Assembly: GCA_002245135.1 (NCBI GenBank)
Contig: NGBS01000003.1
Location: forward strand, 124,001-188,000
DNA: 64,000 bases
Source of the DNA: Proteromonas lacertae
Taxonomy: Eukaryota; Sar; Bigyra; Opalinata; Proteromonadidae
Direction: 5' to 3'
Position numbers and translations under genes: made by a program. The notes beneath the pieces were generated by a model, which was not told the DNA's origin, did not search any database, and saw nothing but the letters and a program-made list of their open reading frames with translations. Shown here piece after piece: positions 36,355-49,871 of the stretch (positions within the stretch are counted from its first letter, which is position 1; each line of letters opens with the position of its first letter).

Positions 36355-36560
36355 TTAACTATAATGGTAGTTTATTTTTTAAAATTATGGTGTGATTTTT
36401 CGTTAGTTTTCAATAACCCATTAAAAATAAAAAATATAACTCTATCTAATCCTATCTCTTAGTAATTTTTATATAGTAACTTTTGTATTACTATTTGCTT
36501 GAAAGTTTAATTTATTATTTGCATTTATTTACTTCTAAGAAAAAAATATGCGTTATAAAT

Positions 36561-36570
36561 TAAGCAAGCC
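36561..36570 (+). promoter_or_regulatory. GCAAGCC motif upstream of the 36.6 kb gene
   Basis: TAAGCAAGCC lies about 40 nt before the ATG at 36608 and before a T-tract. It is part of the recurrent CAAGC set. Confidence 0.35.
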
Positions 36571-36607
36571 AAACTTTTTTTTTATTTTTTATTTCTTCAT
36601 TTTTAGA

Positions 36608-38080
36608 ATGGATAGTGTAGATCTTGTATAAATAACATATCTGATCTACTTATTATAGAATTATGATTATCAACTGCTGCTTAGCTTTACTAAAAAGATT
36701 AATTACAAAACATTTTCAACTCTTTCTACAGCTCAGTCTGTAACACTTGCCAGATTATGTTATCGTATATTTAAAAATTATTGATAATATTAGTTAATCA
36801 CTATGAAGTGAACAAAATAAAAAAAGCCTATCTACAGCTGTGGAACCAGAGAGACATATCTTATATCACAACAACAGAAGTAATTAAGTCTTTGAATTTG
36901 TCAAACAAAGATTTTTATAACTCCTTCTTTTCATATTGCAGTATTAACATATTATACATTATATATCTATAGATAATTGTATAAGGATGTGTGATTTTTT
37001 CCAATTTGTTATATTGTTTACTGTATATGATAGAAAATCGTTGTTAGGGAGTATTTTTTTTTTAGTTTTTTATTGTTATAATATAAATAGTATTATTAGC
37101 AGCTGCACAAATTCCTGAATATTTTACAATGACAGTTCAACAAATTCATTCATTTTCTAATTTTCTACATATTGATATAACAAGTTATGGAAATATAATT
37201 AAACGTTTTGAACAAGAAAGAGAGTATATATATAATTTATTCATTATATTTATTATTTAGTTCTGTTCAAATCGACACTTTTCTACAGTTTTTATGTGAT
37301 AAAATACCGCTAGCATTAATCGACCAAATATCAACACAACTACAAGAAAATCTACTAGGAATAAAAACATACAAAAACATCAAAGATAGACAGAAGAAAA
37401 TAGACTATATAATGAAATACAAAGAACAACATAACAATGAAAATCCAAGTGAAGGTATTGGTGTAAGAATAAGGCGATACTTTACAGGTGAACCATCACA
37501 ATATCAATATGATTATGTTCCAACTGCTACAGATACTTATACATCAATATTACAATATTATAGAGATCAATATAACATTCCTCGACCAAAAGAATTACCT
37601 CCGTTATATCATCATAATAATAACAACAATGTAGATGGTAATAAAGCTAGTAATAAACTATTATCTGATTTATCTTCTCATTCTCATTCTCGAAGTGATT
37701 ATAATGAAGATGAAATTTCTTTAATAAAAAGAGCTTATGGAAATCGTCCAGCTGAAATTCCTGCTTGTTTTAGAAGTAGTAGTCGATCAAAATACAGTAT
37801 AAATGCTTCTCGTTCTGAATGTGGAAATAGTGAAGAAGAGGAAGAAGATGATAATGATGTTAATAAAAGTCATAATAATAATACTGAAGATGAAGATGGA
37901 ATGAGTTTGATTCAAATGCATCGAAAATCCAGTCACAGTTGTTCAATTTCAGCTTCTTTACATCCTAAAAGTGGTTATAAAAATTCAGTGGAAAAGACTT
38001 GTTGGATGAATGTAAATCCAGTAGTAGTAAAACCCTATTGTCAAGTAAATAATGAGGAAGAAGAAGAAGAAGAAAAATGA
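36608..38080 (+). CDS. EF-hand-like helical protein, paralogue of the gene at 53.9-55.0 kb
   Basis: Six exons (introns 33, 29, 32, 40 and 37 nt) give about 433 residues. The first ~230 are helical: LLLSFTKKINYKTFSTLSTA, then FNHYEVNKIKKAYLQLWNQR, DFFQFVILFTVYDRKSLLG. The FNHYEVNxIK...LxxW...DxFFQF pattern is shared with the gene at 53911-55021, including a phase-1 intron just before NHYEV in both. It is reminiscent of degenerate EF-hand pairs, but no canonical calcium loop is seen. The C-terminal third is low-complexity (Asn, Ser, His and Glu runs). Function unknown. Confidence 0.7.
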
Positions 38081-38253
38081 AAATAATGTAAATAATCTAT
38101 TAATGTAAATATAAATAGTTTTAAGTTAAAATTGATAGTTTAATATTAGTATATTTTATTTTGATATTGTTTTATTTTGTTTTCACATTGTTTTAAATTG
38201 AAAAAAAAGAAAATGTCAAACTTTTATCAAATTATAACGACTATATTTTTGAA

Positions 38254-41200
38254 ATGTTACATTTGATAAATGAAGTGTTATATGCTGAATTAGCATGTGA
38301 TATGAAAGTATTGTAATTAATTTATTTTTATTAGGAGAAAGAGAGAATAGATAGAAGTGGTAACGAGATAGATCTAGTTGTAGAATATGAAAATGATACT
38401 CTAAAGTTGAAAGTGTTTAATGTATGTGAAATAAAAGAGAAGCGAATATTAAAATTTCACGAGAATAACTGTATGTTGTTAAATTATTGCCCATCTTTCA
38501 TTTCTCCATGTAGAATGTATAATTATGGTGAATATATGATATATGACAGAGAATACTACAATAGAGATTTGAAAGAGATAATAACTAGTAACTGTTATTT
38601 TGTGAATGAAATATGTGATATAATAAGTTCAATATGTGTTAATGTCATAGTGTTGAGTGAATATGATATAGTGGTTGATAATTTGAAGAGTAGTAACATA
38701 ATATATGAAGAAAATGGTGTTTTAAAGTTATGCGATTCATTCTTAAATGAAATAAGAAAAGAAGAAGAAATGAGATTATATGATATAAATTTCAAAAGCC
38801 CAGAAGAGTTGAATGGATTAGAATGTGATGATAGAAGTGTAGTATGGTCAATAGGATGTATATTATATGAAATGATTTGTAAGAAATTACCATTTAATGA
38901 AGATAATAATGTGAATAAAGCAAAAGAGAATATTCTGAGATGTAAATACAGTTTAGATGTAGAATGTCACAAAATGATGAAAGAGATGATATGTAGAATG
39001 TTAAAAGTGAAGAGTGAAGATAGATTGAGTTTAAAAGAGTTGAGAAAAGTAGTGATAAAAATGAGTGAAATGTTAAAAGATAAAGGTGATAATATGATGA
39101 TATGTAACGAAAGAAAAGAAATGTTATATAATGATGATATTGTAATTGTAGTTCTACCAATAACATATCCATCAAAATATTATCTTAGAAATGATAAATG
39201 GAAAGAAATTCGAGATAGATTAATATATTCGTACAATAATAAAGCAAATGAAAGAATATTGTCAATATTATTGATGATGAAATTATACAAAGAAAATTAT
39301 TGTAGTTCTGTAATAAAAGACAAATTGAAATTTCAAATACATCATAAATGTAGATATGGAGAATGTAATTTAGATGAGATGGTATTTAAGATAAAAGGTT
39401 ATGTGAAAATTGAATCATTTTGTTTATGTAAATGTGAAGAAGGAATGAATTATTTATTTAGAATATTAAGAATAATCAATCCAACTGAGCTGATATTTTG
39501 TATGATTTTTAATAATTATGATATATTTAGATTATATTCTTCTACCAATTATTCGTCAATCATTGTTTGTATTTAATTTGACAGGATTATCAAATCTACA
39601 AATATTAGATTTATCAATTTGTAATATTACGTCCTATTTCATTCAATTATTTGTTAAATCAATTCCATTGATGAAATTTAAATATATAAATCTTCAATGT
39701 ATTTATCACTTTATTTTATTATGAAATAGCTAATCCAATTGGTCCAAAAGGCTTTAAATTATTAATTCCATATTTACATTTGTTAATCAACGAAGACAAT
39801 GAATTAAACCTTTCTCAAATGAATTTAAGTGATGAATGTATGATGTTATTATCATCAGAATTATATAAATATCCAAATCTTAAGAGAATAGATATTAGAC
39901 AAAACAGAAACATCCATTCAAAAGGAATAAAAGCCTTATTCTCCAAATTTCCTATTTCAAGAATTGAGTATGATGTTAATAAAAGAAAAGAATTACTTGT
40001 TGATAAAGGCATTCCAAAATTTATCAAATATATGGAATATAGTGGCTTATTAAATCTGAATGGTTTGGGCATTGATGATAATTTTCTCAAAAAATTCATG
40101 TCATTAAGATCAAAAGAATTATATCATATAAAAGAATTATATTTATGCAGTAAATATTAGTTTTTTTTCTATAATTTAGATAATAAACTAACATCTGAAA
40201 GTGTCCAAACATTGATTAGCAATTTGTCTTCATTTCTACATCTTAATCGTCTTGTATTAAATGGAAATGAGATAGGAGATGAAGGAATAAAAATGTTATC
40301 TTCATATTTTTATTTATTTAATTGTTCAAGTATAATTATTACATCTTCAATGTATAATAGAAATGGGATTATCTTCAACTGGATTGAAGTATTTATTGGA
40401 TGATTTAGAGAAATTTAATTATATTTGCATGCTTGATATAAGTGAGAATAATATAGATTCATCTGGAATAGAACATTTAATGAAATACACGAAAGAAAAT
40501 AAAAACTTGAAAAGACTTAAAATTTATAGTATGATAATATTAATATCAAATATTTGTTTATTAAATAGATAATCCAATTGGTAATGATGGATTTAAGCTC
40601 TTGATAAACAATTTAAGCATGTTAAAATATGGCAATAAAATAAATTTAAGTAATATCTCAATAGATGATGAAAGTGTGATGTTGTTATTAGATAAATTAG
40701 ATTCAATTGAATATTGCAAAATAATAAATCTAAATGGAAATAATATCAGAATGAATGGATTAAAGGCAATATGTTCCAAATCTTTAGAAAATCAAAAATA
40801 TCTGTTTATAGAAATGAACTGTTCATTATGGACAAATGAAGAATTAGAGTATTATTTGGATTATTGTACTAAAAAGGAAAAAAGTGATTATTATGATAAA
40901 CATTATGATTTTTCAGGTATATATAATCCATATTTATAATGAAATAGATTTAAACATAGATGATTCTCATATTTCCATAATTAAACAGATAGATTATAGA
41001 TATCTTTATATATCCAATAATAATATGACTTCCAAAGGATTAAAAGAATTAACAGATTCTTTACCAAAAGATGTATATTATATATCAATACATAATAACT
41101 CTATTGGAGATGAAGGAATAGAAATAGCATGTAAGTATTTGGATATATTTGTAGAATATAATTCAGAATCGTTAAATCTGTCAAGTATGAATATATTAGT

Positions 41201-41519
41201 TACTTTATATTTAATAGATATCGGAATTAGTGAAAATGGATTGAGGATTTTAATAGAAAGGTTAAAAGATTATAAACCATTAGAATGGATAGATATATCA
41301 GGAAATGAGTTAGATGAAAGTGAATTGAGATTAATGAAAGGGAACAAAGAAGTGTTTGAAAATTTAGAAAGATTATCAATATCATTAAAAGAAAATATTG
41401 ATAAATCAGAATTAGAGTCATTCTTAGAAGAGTTTTCAACCATTGAAATAATCAAGTTAAATGGAATTACAGAAGAAGAAAAGAAAGAATTATCGAAAAT
41501 AGTCTATAACATCGAATAA
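38254..41519 (+). CDS. Pseudokinase fused to RNI-type leucine-rich repeats
   Basis: Nine exons joined by eight introns of 27-40 nt give about 1003 residues in a closed frame. The N-terminal ~300 residues are a degenerate kinase: VVDNLKSSNIIYEENGVLKL, CDSF in place of DFG, FKSPEELNG and VVWSIGCILYEMIC. The HRD motif reads VDN, so the catalytic Asp is Asn, and no Gly-rich loop or VAIK Lys is apparent: a pseudokinase. The rest is a ribonuclease-inhibitor-type LRR solenoid (NPIGPKGFKLLIPYL, LVLNGNEIGDEGIKMLS, NNPIGNDGFKLLINNL, NNSIGDEGIEIA). No signal peptide or membrane helix. A cytosolic recognition or scaffold protein is plausible. Compare the pseudokinase-He_PIG gene at 9.0 kb. Confidence 0.8.
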
Positions 41520-41597
41520 TTGATATAGATATATACACTATGTGTTTTTACTTTATAAAAAGAAGGAATTATAATAAACAAAAAAGGAAAATAATTA

Positions 41598-44096
41598 TTA
41601 ATAAGTATCTTCATCTTCATCTTCATCATCATCAGAATTGAATGAATGGAGAAAATATTGACTATTATTTGGAGAAGGTTTTTTATATAAATATTTTTTA
41701 CTATTCATATATACAATGAAATATTATAAATATATACTAATCTATTTCATCATCATCATCATCATCATTATCTGAATAAAGTGAAACAGATGAATAGACT
41801 GGAGTTTTTTTAACCACTTCTCTCCCTATTTTAGTACTTTTACTTCTTTCATTTCTATTATTCTTATTCTGTTGTTGCTGTTGTTGTTGTTGATGTTTTT
41901 GAATTTGTTGTTTACCTACAGAAACTGATCTTTGAATTGGAGTTTTGGATGCACTATTGATTATTTTCATTCGATCATTTTGTGTGCTATAGATAAAAAT
42001 AGAAACATTGTTTATTATACTGAATCTTTAACGATTTACTGAAATTATCTTTTGGTGTAGTTGAAATATTATTATTATGATATACACTAACAAGTTGTTT
42101 TTTGTCACTATTTAATCAATAAATCATTGTAAATATTATACATTTTAGAAGCAGGAGGAGTATCAGACATCTTCTGTAAGATTTTATTATAATTACCACC
42201 TCCTTTCCTCAAGGTAGTTGGTTTATTCTTTATATTTTTACATTTAGGAATATGTTTATCAGCTACATCTATATTAAATCTTCTACCACAATATGGACAT
42301 TCTTTTCTATCTTCTCCATAATCTATTGTATTACTATCATCACCATAGTCATTATTATAACCACTTTTATTCTTATTCTTATTTGGTTTTACTGACCTTA
42401 GTGCTTGTCTTAGTTGTTCACTTTGCATTCTCCATTTACTTATAGATCGGTTCTTTAAATTATTATTCGAAGATGGTTTCTTTACAAACAATTTGGCTAT
42501 TTTAATTATATATATATATATAATATACGTTTTCTTTTTTGAACAAATACTTTATAACAAACTTTTTTATGTTTTATATAAGATATTTGACTGAATTTTC
42601 TATGACAATATTCACATTCAAATAATTCTTCATTTAATGAAGATATTGATGATGAATTTTTGTTGTTTGTTACTGGTAGGCTATCTCCTTGCATTGATCT
42701 TAAACATTCATTACATTTACAACCTATTTTCCTTGTACAAATTACATTATTATTATTGTGTTGAATGTTTATTTCATTTTGTTTGTGTTTATTATTATTA
42801 TTATATTTTTCAATATTCTGATATTGCTGTTGTATTTGCTGTATTTGTTGTTGTTGTTGTTGTGAAGAAGGAATAGGAGATGATTTATAAGTGAAATTAT
42901 TATTATTATTATTATTATAAGATGTAGGAGTATTATTTGTACTTTTCGATTCATTTATATGTAATTTTAATAGTTGTAATTGTAATTTTGGATTATTACT
43001 ATTATTAGTGAGACTATTTCGTGGTGTAAAAGATGCATAATCTTCAATATGATCTATTAATATTGAACTATTGTCACTTCCAATAATATTATCAGATTGA
43101 GATTTCTCTAATTTATTCACTTTTATTGATAGATTATTATTTCTAGTTTTGAAGTTTCTTGTTGTATAACTATCATCTATTTCATTACCATCTTCTTCAT
43201 CTTCTTCATCTTCATTTTTATTAATATAATTACTTTTTGGTTTGAATAATATTCTTCTGCTTTCATATTTAGGAAGATCTCCATCATCATCATCTTCTTC
43301 TTTTGTATTATTAATTGAATGATATTTTAATGGCTTTGTATTTGAATATGAATCATCATCATCATTATCATCATTATGAGTTAAAGAATCAGATGATTTA
43401 TTAAACTTCTTATGATTTGATGGTGTTTGTAAATATTTTGAATTTATATTAGAAGAAGAAGAAGTAATAGATTGCTTTTGATTTTGTTGTAAAGGAATAG
43501 GATCAGAAAATGAATTATTCTCAAATGAATTATCAGTATAATTTGTATTGAAATTATCACTACTATATTCTTCCCTTTTATATCGATTTATACTTGCATT
43601 TATATTCGAATGTGATGTATTTGATGTGTTTGGTGAAGGATTGGATGGATTTGTAGAATACATTGGATGAAGTGAAGGAGATATGTGATTTTCTAATATT
43701 TTCGGTTTTTTATAGTTCCTTTCTGCTAATGCTACTATTTGCTTCCAGTTGGTATCTGATAGTTTTGATCGAACTTTCATTAATTCCTTAAAAATATATA
43801 TATTTAGATGAATACATTTTTATCTTGTTCATTAATATCACTTAGATCGTCATTTACAGCTAATCTAAGCAACAATTCGAACAAATATTGGCTTTTTCTA
43901 ATAATTAGATATTTTAAATGTAATACTTTGTATCTTTCTTCGGTTCTTCGTTTTTATTTTCTAATAAAGGTTTTTTCCAAGTAACTTCTCTTGTAGTTAC
44001 ATGATAATAGTATTGCCCTATAGTTATGTTAAAAATTTGCTAAATTATACTTCCTGTTCTAGCGTCAGTCGCAGCTGCCCATCCAGGTTTTAACAT
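41598..44096 (-). CDS. WW-domain protein with two C2HC (ZC2HC1-type) zinc fingers
   Basis: Eight exons joined by seven introns (29-37 nt) give about 756 residues and a closed frame. Residues 1-35 form a WW domain: LKPGWAAATDARTG then QYYYHVTTREVTWKKP, with both Trp and the final Pro. WW domains bind Pro-rich ligands. A long low-complexity region follows, with Asn, Ser, Gln and acidic runs. Two fingers come next: CEYCHRKFSQISYIKHKKVC and CPYCGRRFNIDVADKHIPKC, the latter the classic ZC2HC1/FAM164 pattern. A Gln run and an acidic tail (SDDDEDEDEDTY) end the protein. GGCTTG lies about 56 nt upstream of the start. ZC2HC1-type proteins are common in flagellates; the role here is unknown. Confidence 0.75.
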
Positions 44097-44151
44097 AATA
44101 TCTTATATCACGAAATATTCAATTTTATAAATATGAAAATAGTTTGATATA

Positions 44152-44157
44152 GGCTTG
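44152..44157 (+). promoter_or_regulatory. GGCTTG motif upstream of the WW/C2HC gene
   Basis: GGCTTG on the plus strand (CAAGCC on the coding strand) lies about 56 nt upstream of the ATG at 44096, in the same position as in other genes. Confidence 0.35.
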
Positions 44158-44238
44158 TCTATTGGTTTTTTATTTTTCATTTTAACAATACACAAATATA
44201 CTAAGAGAATAACTTACAATCAAAAACATTAACTTATA

Positions 44239-46763
44239 CTACTTATTTTGCTTTTTAACTAAATCTTCAACAAATTCTTTATATACTTCATATTCACTTT
44301 TTAAAGCACTACTCTCCTCCATATACTTCAAGCATCTATCTCTTGATTGAATATATACTGATCTTGGAACTATTTTTACTTCATTATCACCTCCATTCAT
44401 TCCACCTCCTCCTCCTTCTCCTGAGCCAGAATTAAAATCAAATTCTATATCTGGCAGTTTTATCAGTTCTTCTAATCTATATTCATCTTCTTTAATTTTC
44501 TTATACACTAAAAATATGTATAAAAAAAGAAATAATATACATTCATCATTTAGTATTTTCAATGAAGTAGTTTCTCTTTCCAATAACTCAATTTTATAAT
44601 TCGTTTCTTTCAATAAATTCTCATTTTTATTAGTATGCATTACAATTTCCAAATATTCTTGTAGTAAATCATTATAATCTTTATCAATATGGTTATATTT
44701 ATCTTTTTCACCATCCAAATCATTTTTCATCTTTTCCAGTTCTAATATTTTCTTTTCCAAGTTATGTATTGCATTTTTCTTTTTATAGATTTCATTGTGA
44801 TGATTCTTTTCTATTAATGAAGAATTGTAGTTGCGTTCAGCTAACTGTAACTCATAATTTGCATTCTCAAAATCACTTCTGTTGATTTCATCTGACATAA
44901 AACCAGTAAAATCTTCAAGAGTTTCATTACTATTATAAATAAATGAATATTTGGTATAATAATAATATTATATATATATATACTCTATTTGTAACTTTTG
45001 CCTTATCCCACTATCTTCAGGACTATTACAAATAAATAATATAAATATAAATACCTATAGACTTCTGAAGTTTTAGTAATTCTTTTTATTTCTCTTCTTA
45101 ATCTTTTATTCTGATATTCACATAACGAAAAATAGTCTTTACATTCTTTTAATTGATTCTCTAATAATTGTTTGAAATGATTATCTGATCTAAATTCTAT
45201 TTCTTCACCAGATCTTAAAATTTCCACTTTTTCTCTATTAACACAATAAACCACTTATAATTATACCTCAATTTTCCTAATCTGTAATTCAATCCAGATA
45301 TTATACCTCTGTAATTTGTTACATTTACAGATGGATAAGTCTAATAAAATAAATAATAATAATTATATATATACAACAATATGAGACATTTTTTCAAGCA
45401 AAGTCAATACTTTTAAAGAATCTTCACAATTTTCAGAACTCTAAAGATGAAATAATATTATAATTAATAATACATCATCAATAATAGCTAATCCACTAAC
45501 AATACTATTTCCACCTAAACTCTCTTTCAATAAACATGTTAATTCAGATTCATCATATACAGGGATAGTTGCTTCTTTTCTCTTTTCCTCAGTTAATCTA
45601 ATATCCACTAATTGTCTTATATTTAATAGAAATGAAAATAAACATCGATGATATTTTCTCGTTTCTTCTGTTATTAATTCATCAATAAAATAAATAGAAT
45701 ATCCTTTAGGAAACACAATTAAATCATCTGACATTTTAATATAGTCATTTTTTGTGATTCTCAATTCATAATTTATTTCTTGACTTCTTTCTGGATTTAC
45801 TGATAATTCATTATTCATATTATATCCAATAACACATCTTGGATGTGGAAATAAATGTAATTTCTCTAATCCAGGCAAACATACAAAAATAAACTTAGAA
45901 TAAATAGATTCGTCTAGTTTAGTCTCTGTATTGAAATAAGATTGATATAATTCATATTCAAAGAAAAAACTACTGATTGTATTGGTGATTCCAAATTTGG
46001 TGGATGACATGTAATAATTATCTCTGGTTAGTTGAAATATTACTTTTATTTGATCTTCTGAATTTATTCTAAAAAATAGAAAAAATAAAAAATTATCAAT
46101 TAAAACTATACTCCACAATTTTTAATCCATCTACAAAATATCCTTTTTCATTACTCCATTGTATATACAATCTGTCTCCTAACGGATTTAATATATCATA
46201 TATTTGACCATCTACTAATTGATAACATTTGTATGTTAAATTCATTTTACGATCTGGATTTAATTTCTTCATTTCATTAACTTGATCTAAAACATCTTCT
46301 GTAAAAATTGGGATTATATCTATCTCTTTACTTACTTGATCAAATTTTAGCATGTAACGGTATGCATCATGCTCTGTAGTGGATAATAAATAATAAAAGA
46401 CTATTGAATATATAAATATAAGTAAATATACCATTATATCCTTGAATAAACTGTTTGATTAGTGGTTTTATTGAATTCTATTGTGCAATTATATATTATC
46501 ATATACTGAATATATTTCTTCCTTGTCATAAGTAACATTCACTAGATTGGAACAAAACACACAATGATTATCATTTGATTCATTTTTAATTATACTAAAT
46601 TGATTTTTATCAAATTTGAAGTTGTATATATTGTCAGTAAGTACTAATCGCTATAAATGAATTAAATACTTCTATTATCTTTAACAATCTGTATTGCAGG
46701 CTAAACAAGTAGGAGATAATAATTATATACTTTAAATATCTCTTCTGGTAGATGTGTGGTCAT
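44239..46763 (-). CDS. Kinesin-like protein lacking the P-loop (probable pseudo-motor)
   Basis: Multiple short exons. The N-terminal ~500 residues follow the kinesin motor fold in order: IYSNSIKPLIKQFIQGYN (before the P-loop in true kinesins), KCYQLVDGQIYDILNP, GYFVDGLKIVE, a switch-I-like block, FIFVCLPGLEKL in place of the DLAGSE strand, ELTCLLKESLGGNSIVSGLA (hallmark LTxLLxDSLGGNS), and SSENCEDSLKVLTLLEKM. The segment that should hold GQTGSGKT reads YLLSTTEHDAYRYM, so ATP binding is unlikely. A coiled-coil tail follows (KKNAIHNLEKKILELEKMKN). Non-catalytic kinesin-like proteins such as Vik1 act as partners of active motors. Exact exon borders at the N-terminus are tentative. Confidence 0.7.
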
Positions 46764-46782
46764 TTTTTCAAAAAAGAATTTA

Positions 46783-46802
46783 TCAAGCCAAGCTCGAGGC
46801 TT
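46783..46802. promoter_or_regulatory. CAAGCCAAGC motif in a divergent promoter
   Basis: TCAAGCCAAGCTCGAGGCTT lies between the kinesin-like gene (start 46763) and the coiled-coil gene (start 46861). It includes CAAGCC, AAGC and GGCTT, the same composition as the cluster at 1431-1454. Confidence 0.4.
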
Positions 46803-46860
46803 ATAGTTCTATAATAAAGCTAGTTAATAGAAAACATCGTTATTTTTTTACCTTTATTTT

Positions 46861-49606
46861 ATGATCGGATATGGTAATGATGAAGGTGGAAGTTCCCCAT
46901 CTCAGAATTCTGCCAGAAGAAGACTAGCAAGCAGAAATTCCAATAGTCCTAGAGCATCATCAAGTCCAAGACCACCTTCTAGTGCTAGTATAATTAATTT
47001 AGCATCAATTCTAGGAGCTACACCAACAGAGTGTGATGAAGAAATCCGTAGATTAAAAACTGATATTTTTGCTATTATACAATTGAAGAAGTATTCTATA
47101 GTAGATTATATTATCAAAATAGATTTTTAAAAACATCAATGTCAAAAGATTATGTAGTTCCATTTGATGAAGAAGAGTCATTGAAACAATTGCAATCATT
47201 TCAAGTAACAGATAACCAGACTCAAGTATAATGATTATATCTATAAAATATATAGACTCAAGTTGTAAAAAATCAACTGAACGATATGTATGAATCAGAA
47301 GTTCGTCCAGTATTACGATTTCTAAATGAACATGGAACAAATCCTGAAGAAATCAAAGTTCCAAGTGAATTAGAATCCGATGTAGATAATACATCACCCA
47401 TATTATCTTATATCTCAGCCATAACAGGATTAGTAAATAGCGAATTAGAAACAGAGAATAGAATTCAAAAAGAGATTGATAAACAAGAAGAATTGAATCA
47501 AGTAATACAAAAGAAAGATGATGAAATTAGACAGATTAATCAACAGTTGACATTATTTAAAGAAGCATTAGAACAAGGTAAAAGTCCAGTATATATTATT
47601 TATTAATTGTTATTTATAGAGATCTAATCATATTAGTCCAAGACCACCAAAGAGTCATTCTCAATCACCTCGCCAAAGAACTTCAAGTCCACCTATTACT
47701 GAAGGAGATAATACAAATAGTGAAAGTAAATCATCGTCATCACCACGTACAATAAGCCAAGAAGACATTGAGAAAAGTCCTATTTATATTACATTGAAAG
47801 GACAAAGTGATGAATATTTAAGAAAAATTGAATTTTTACAGAACCAAATTGAAGTATATTGTTAATAATGATAATATTATATGAATAGGAAATGAATAGA
47901 AGTGGTGAAAGTAAACTATCTGAAGAAATTGAATCAAAAGACAATAATGAAGTAGACAATTCTCAATATACAGATATAATATCCAATTTACAGAATGAAG
48001 TTGAAAGATTGAAAAGAGCAAATGATGAACAAATGAATTGTTATGAGAATGATACAAGAGATTTGAAGCAGAAAATAAAACAATTGAAATCAGAATTAGC
48101 AGCATTGAAGGGAATTTCAGAGTCTAATCCAACATCAGCTAGAAGTGTATAATTTAATAATTATATTTTTTGTTATGAATAGGAGAATAAAAGTCCAAGA
48201 GTAGCTTCAGCAAGACAAGAAGAAAAGGTAGAGGAAAAGACAGAAAAAGTAGAAGAAAAAGTGAATGAAGATGAAGATGTAGAAATATTAAAATATCAAA
48301 TCAATAAATTGAATAAACAAATAACAAAGATGGATGAAGATAGAATAACGAATGAACAAAAGTTAATGTTAGAAATAGACAAAGGAAAAGAAGATGCTGA
48401 GAAATTGAATAAAGAAATTGAAAGATTAAAGAAATATATTGAAGATGAGAAAGAGAAACAAGAGAAGAAGAGCAGATTACCTGATAAAAAAGGAATTGAA
48501 GAAATTGATTATAAGATGTTGTATGAAGATGAATTAGAAAAAGTAAATATATATATATATTCATTATATTATTATTGTTGTATAGAATGCAAGATTAAAG
48601 AAAGAAATCGATAGTTTAGGTGAAAATAATAGTGATGGAACTCGTAATAAGAATTATGAAGTGTTAGGAACAATCAAATCATTGAATAACAGAATAGAAT
48701 TACTAGAAAGTACAGTGATGCAAGTAAAGAATGAGAAAGAAAAAGATGTGAAATTAATCAGTAAATTAAGTGTAAAATTAGATAAATTAAAGAAGAGATG
48801 TGATAAAGCTGAAATAGAGAATGACGATTATGATAAACAAGTGTCTGAAATGACTGAACAGATTAAAGGATTGAAAGATACAGAAATGAAATATTTCCAT
48901 TTAGTTGTATATTTATTTATCCTATTATTATTTATTTATGAATTTAATAGGAAGAGCATAATATCTTAAAGACAAACCATGAACAAGCAACCAATACATT
49001 AAAAGTCCAAAATATTACACTTACAGACTTATATAAACGAGTAGACCAATTAACAGAAGAAAATGAACAAATTCCATTGCTTCAGCAAGATAATAAAATA
49101 TTAAAAGAGAAATTAGATGAACATATAGCAATGGAAAAAGATTTAAATCAAAGAGAAAAAATAATGAAAGAGAAATATGAACAAATGGAAAAAGATAAAG
49201 CTTATGTAAGACAACAGAATGATAAAATCAGAAGTCAGATTGATTTATTAGGTGAAGATCAGAATAAATTGAAACAGGATAGAGATGCGTTTAATAATGA
49301 TAAGAAAATATTGAGAGAAACATCACAGTTGATGGTGAAGAGATTACAAATTCAATCTAAGATATTGAAGATAGTTCCGATGTTAGTAAATGGTCCTGAT
49401 TATTATAGTCAACAAGAATGGACTAATATTCAAGATAAAGCTACGTATTTCCAGCAGACACTTGAATCGACAGAATACTTGTTGACAAATCTACAACCGG
49501 TTTTGAAACAATTAGCTAGTAAAATTGAACCGTATTTACTATTTATTTTATATTGTATCATAGAGATCATCCGATAATGCAAATATCACCAAGTCCAAGA
49601 CCTTAA
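46861..49606 (+). CDS. Long coiled-coil protein with SPR-rich linkers
   Basis: About nine exons separated by 30-45 nt introns. The basic start is Ser/Pro/Arg-rich (ARRRLASRNSNSPRASSSPR, PPSSASIINLASI). Several long heptad coiled coils follow (LQNEVERLKRANDEQMN, KIKQLKSELAALKG, KEKYEQMEKDKAYVRQQNDK). Short SPRPPK-type linkers, including the C-terminal SPSPRP, suggest proline-directed phosphorylation. No motor, actin-binding or kinetochore signature was found. It is likely a cytoskeletal or basal-body structural protein. It is divergent from the kinesin-like gene, from which it is separated by about 100 nt holding a CAAGCC cluster. Confidence 0.7.
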
Positions 49607-49871
49607 ATTTAATATAATTCATAATTGATATTCATTTTGTGTTAGTGGACATATCTTTCTAACATAAGATGCTGAATATAGACTCATTTTCTTAGTTTCC
49701 ATAAAAATCAAATTGAATATCCTATGTATCAATCAAAAACTAAACCAACGATGCAGTAACTACATGTCATAACATGTACATCTCACAGCTGAGTTGTTTG
49801 AAATTAAAATAAAAACATATTCGTTTTATTAAAACGAAAATAACCTACCATTAATTTTAAATAATTCTAGA

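Noticed and set aside
39499-39600. Apparent frame break between the kinase and LRR parts at 39.5 kb
   Set aside because: A 31-nt GTATGA...TTTAG intron joins them cleanly in the right phase, so this is not a +1 TGA site although a TGA lies nearby.
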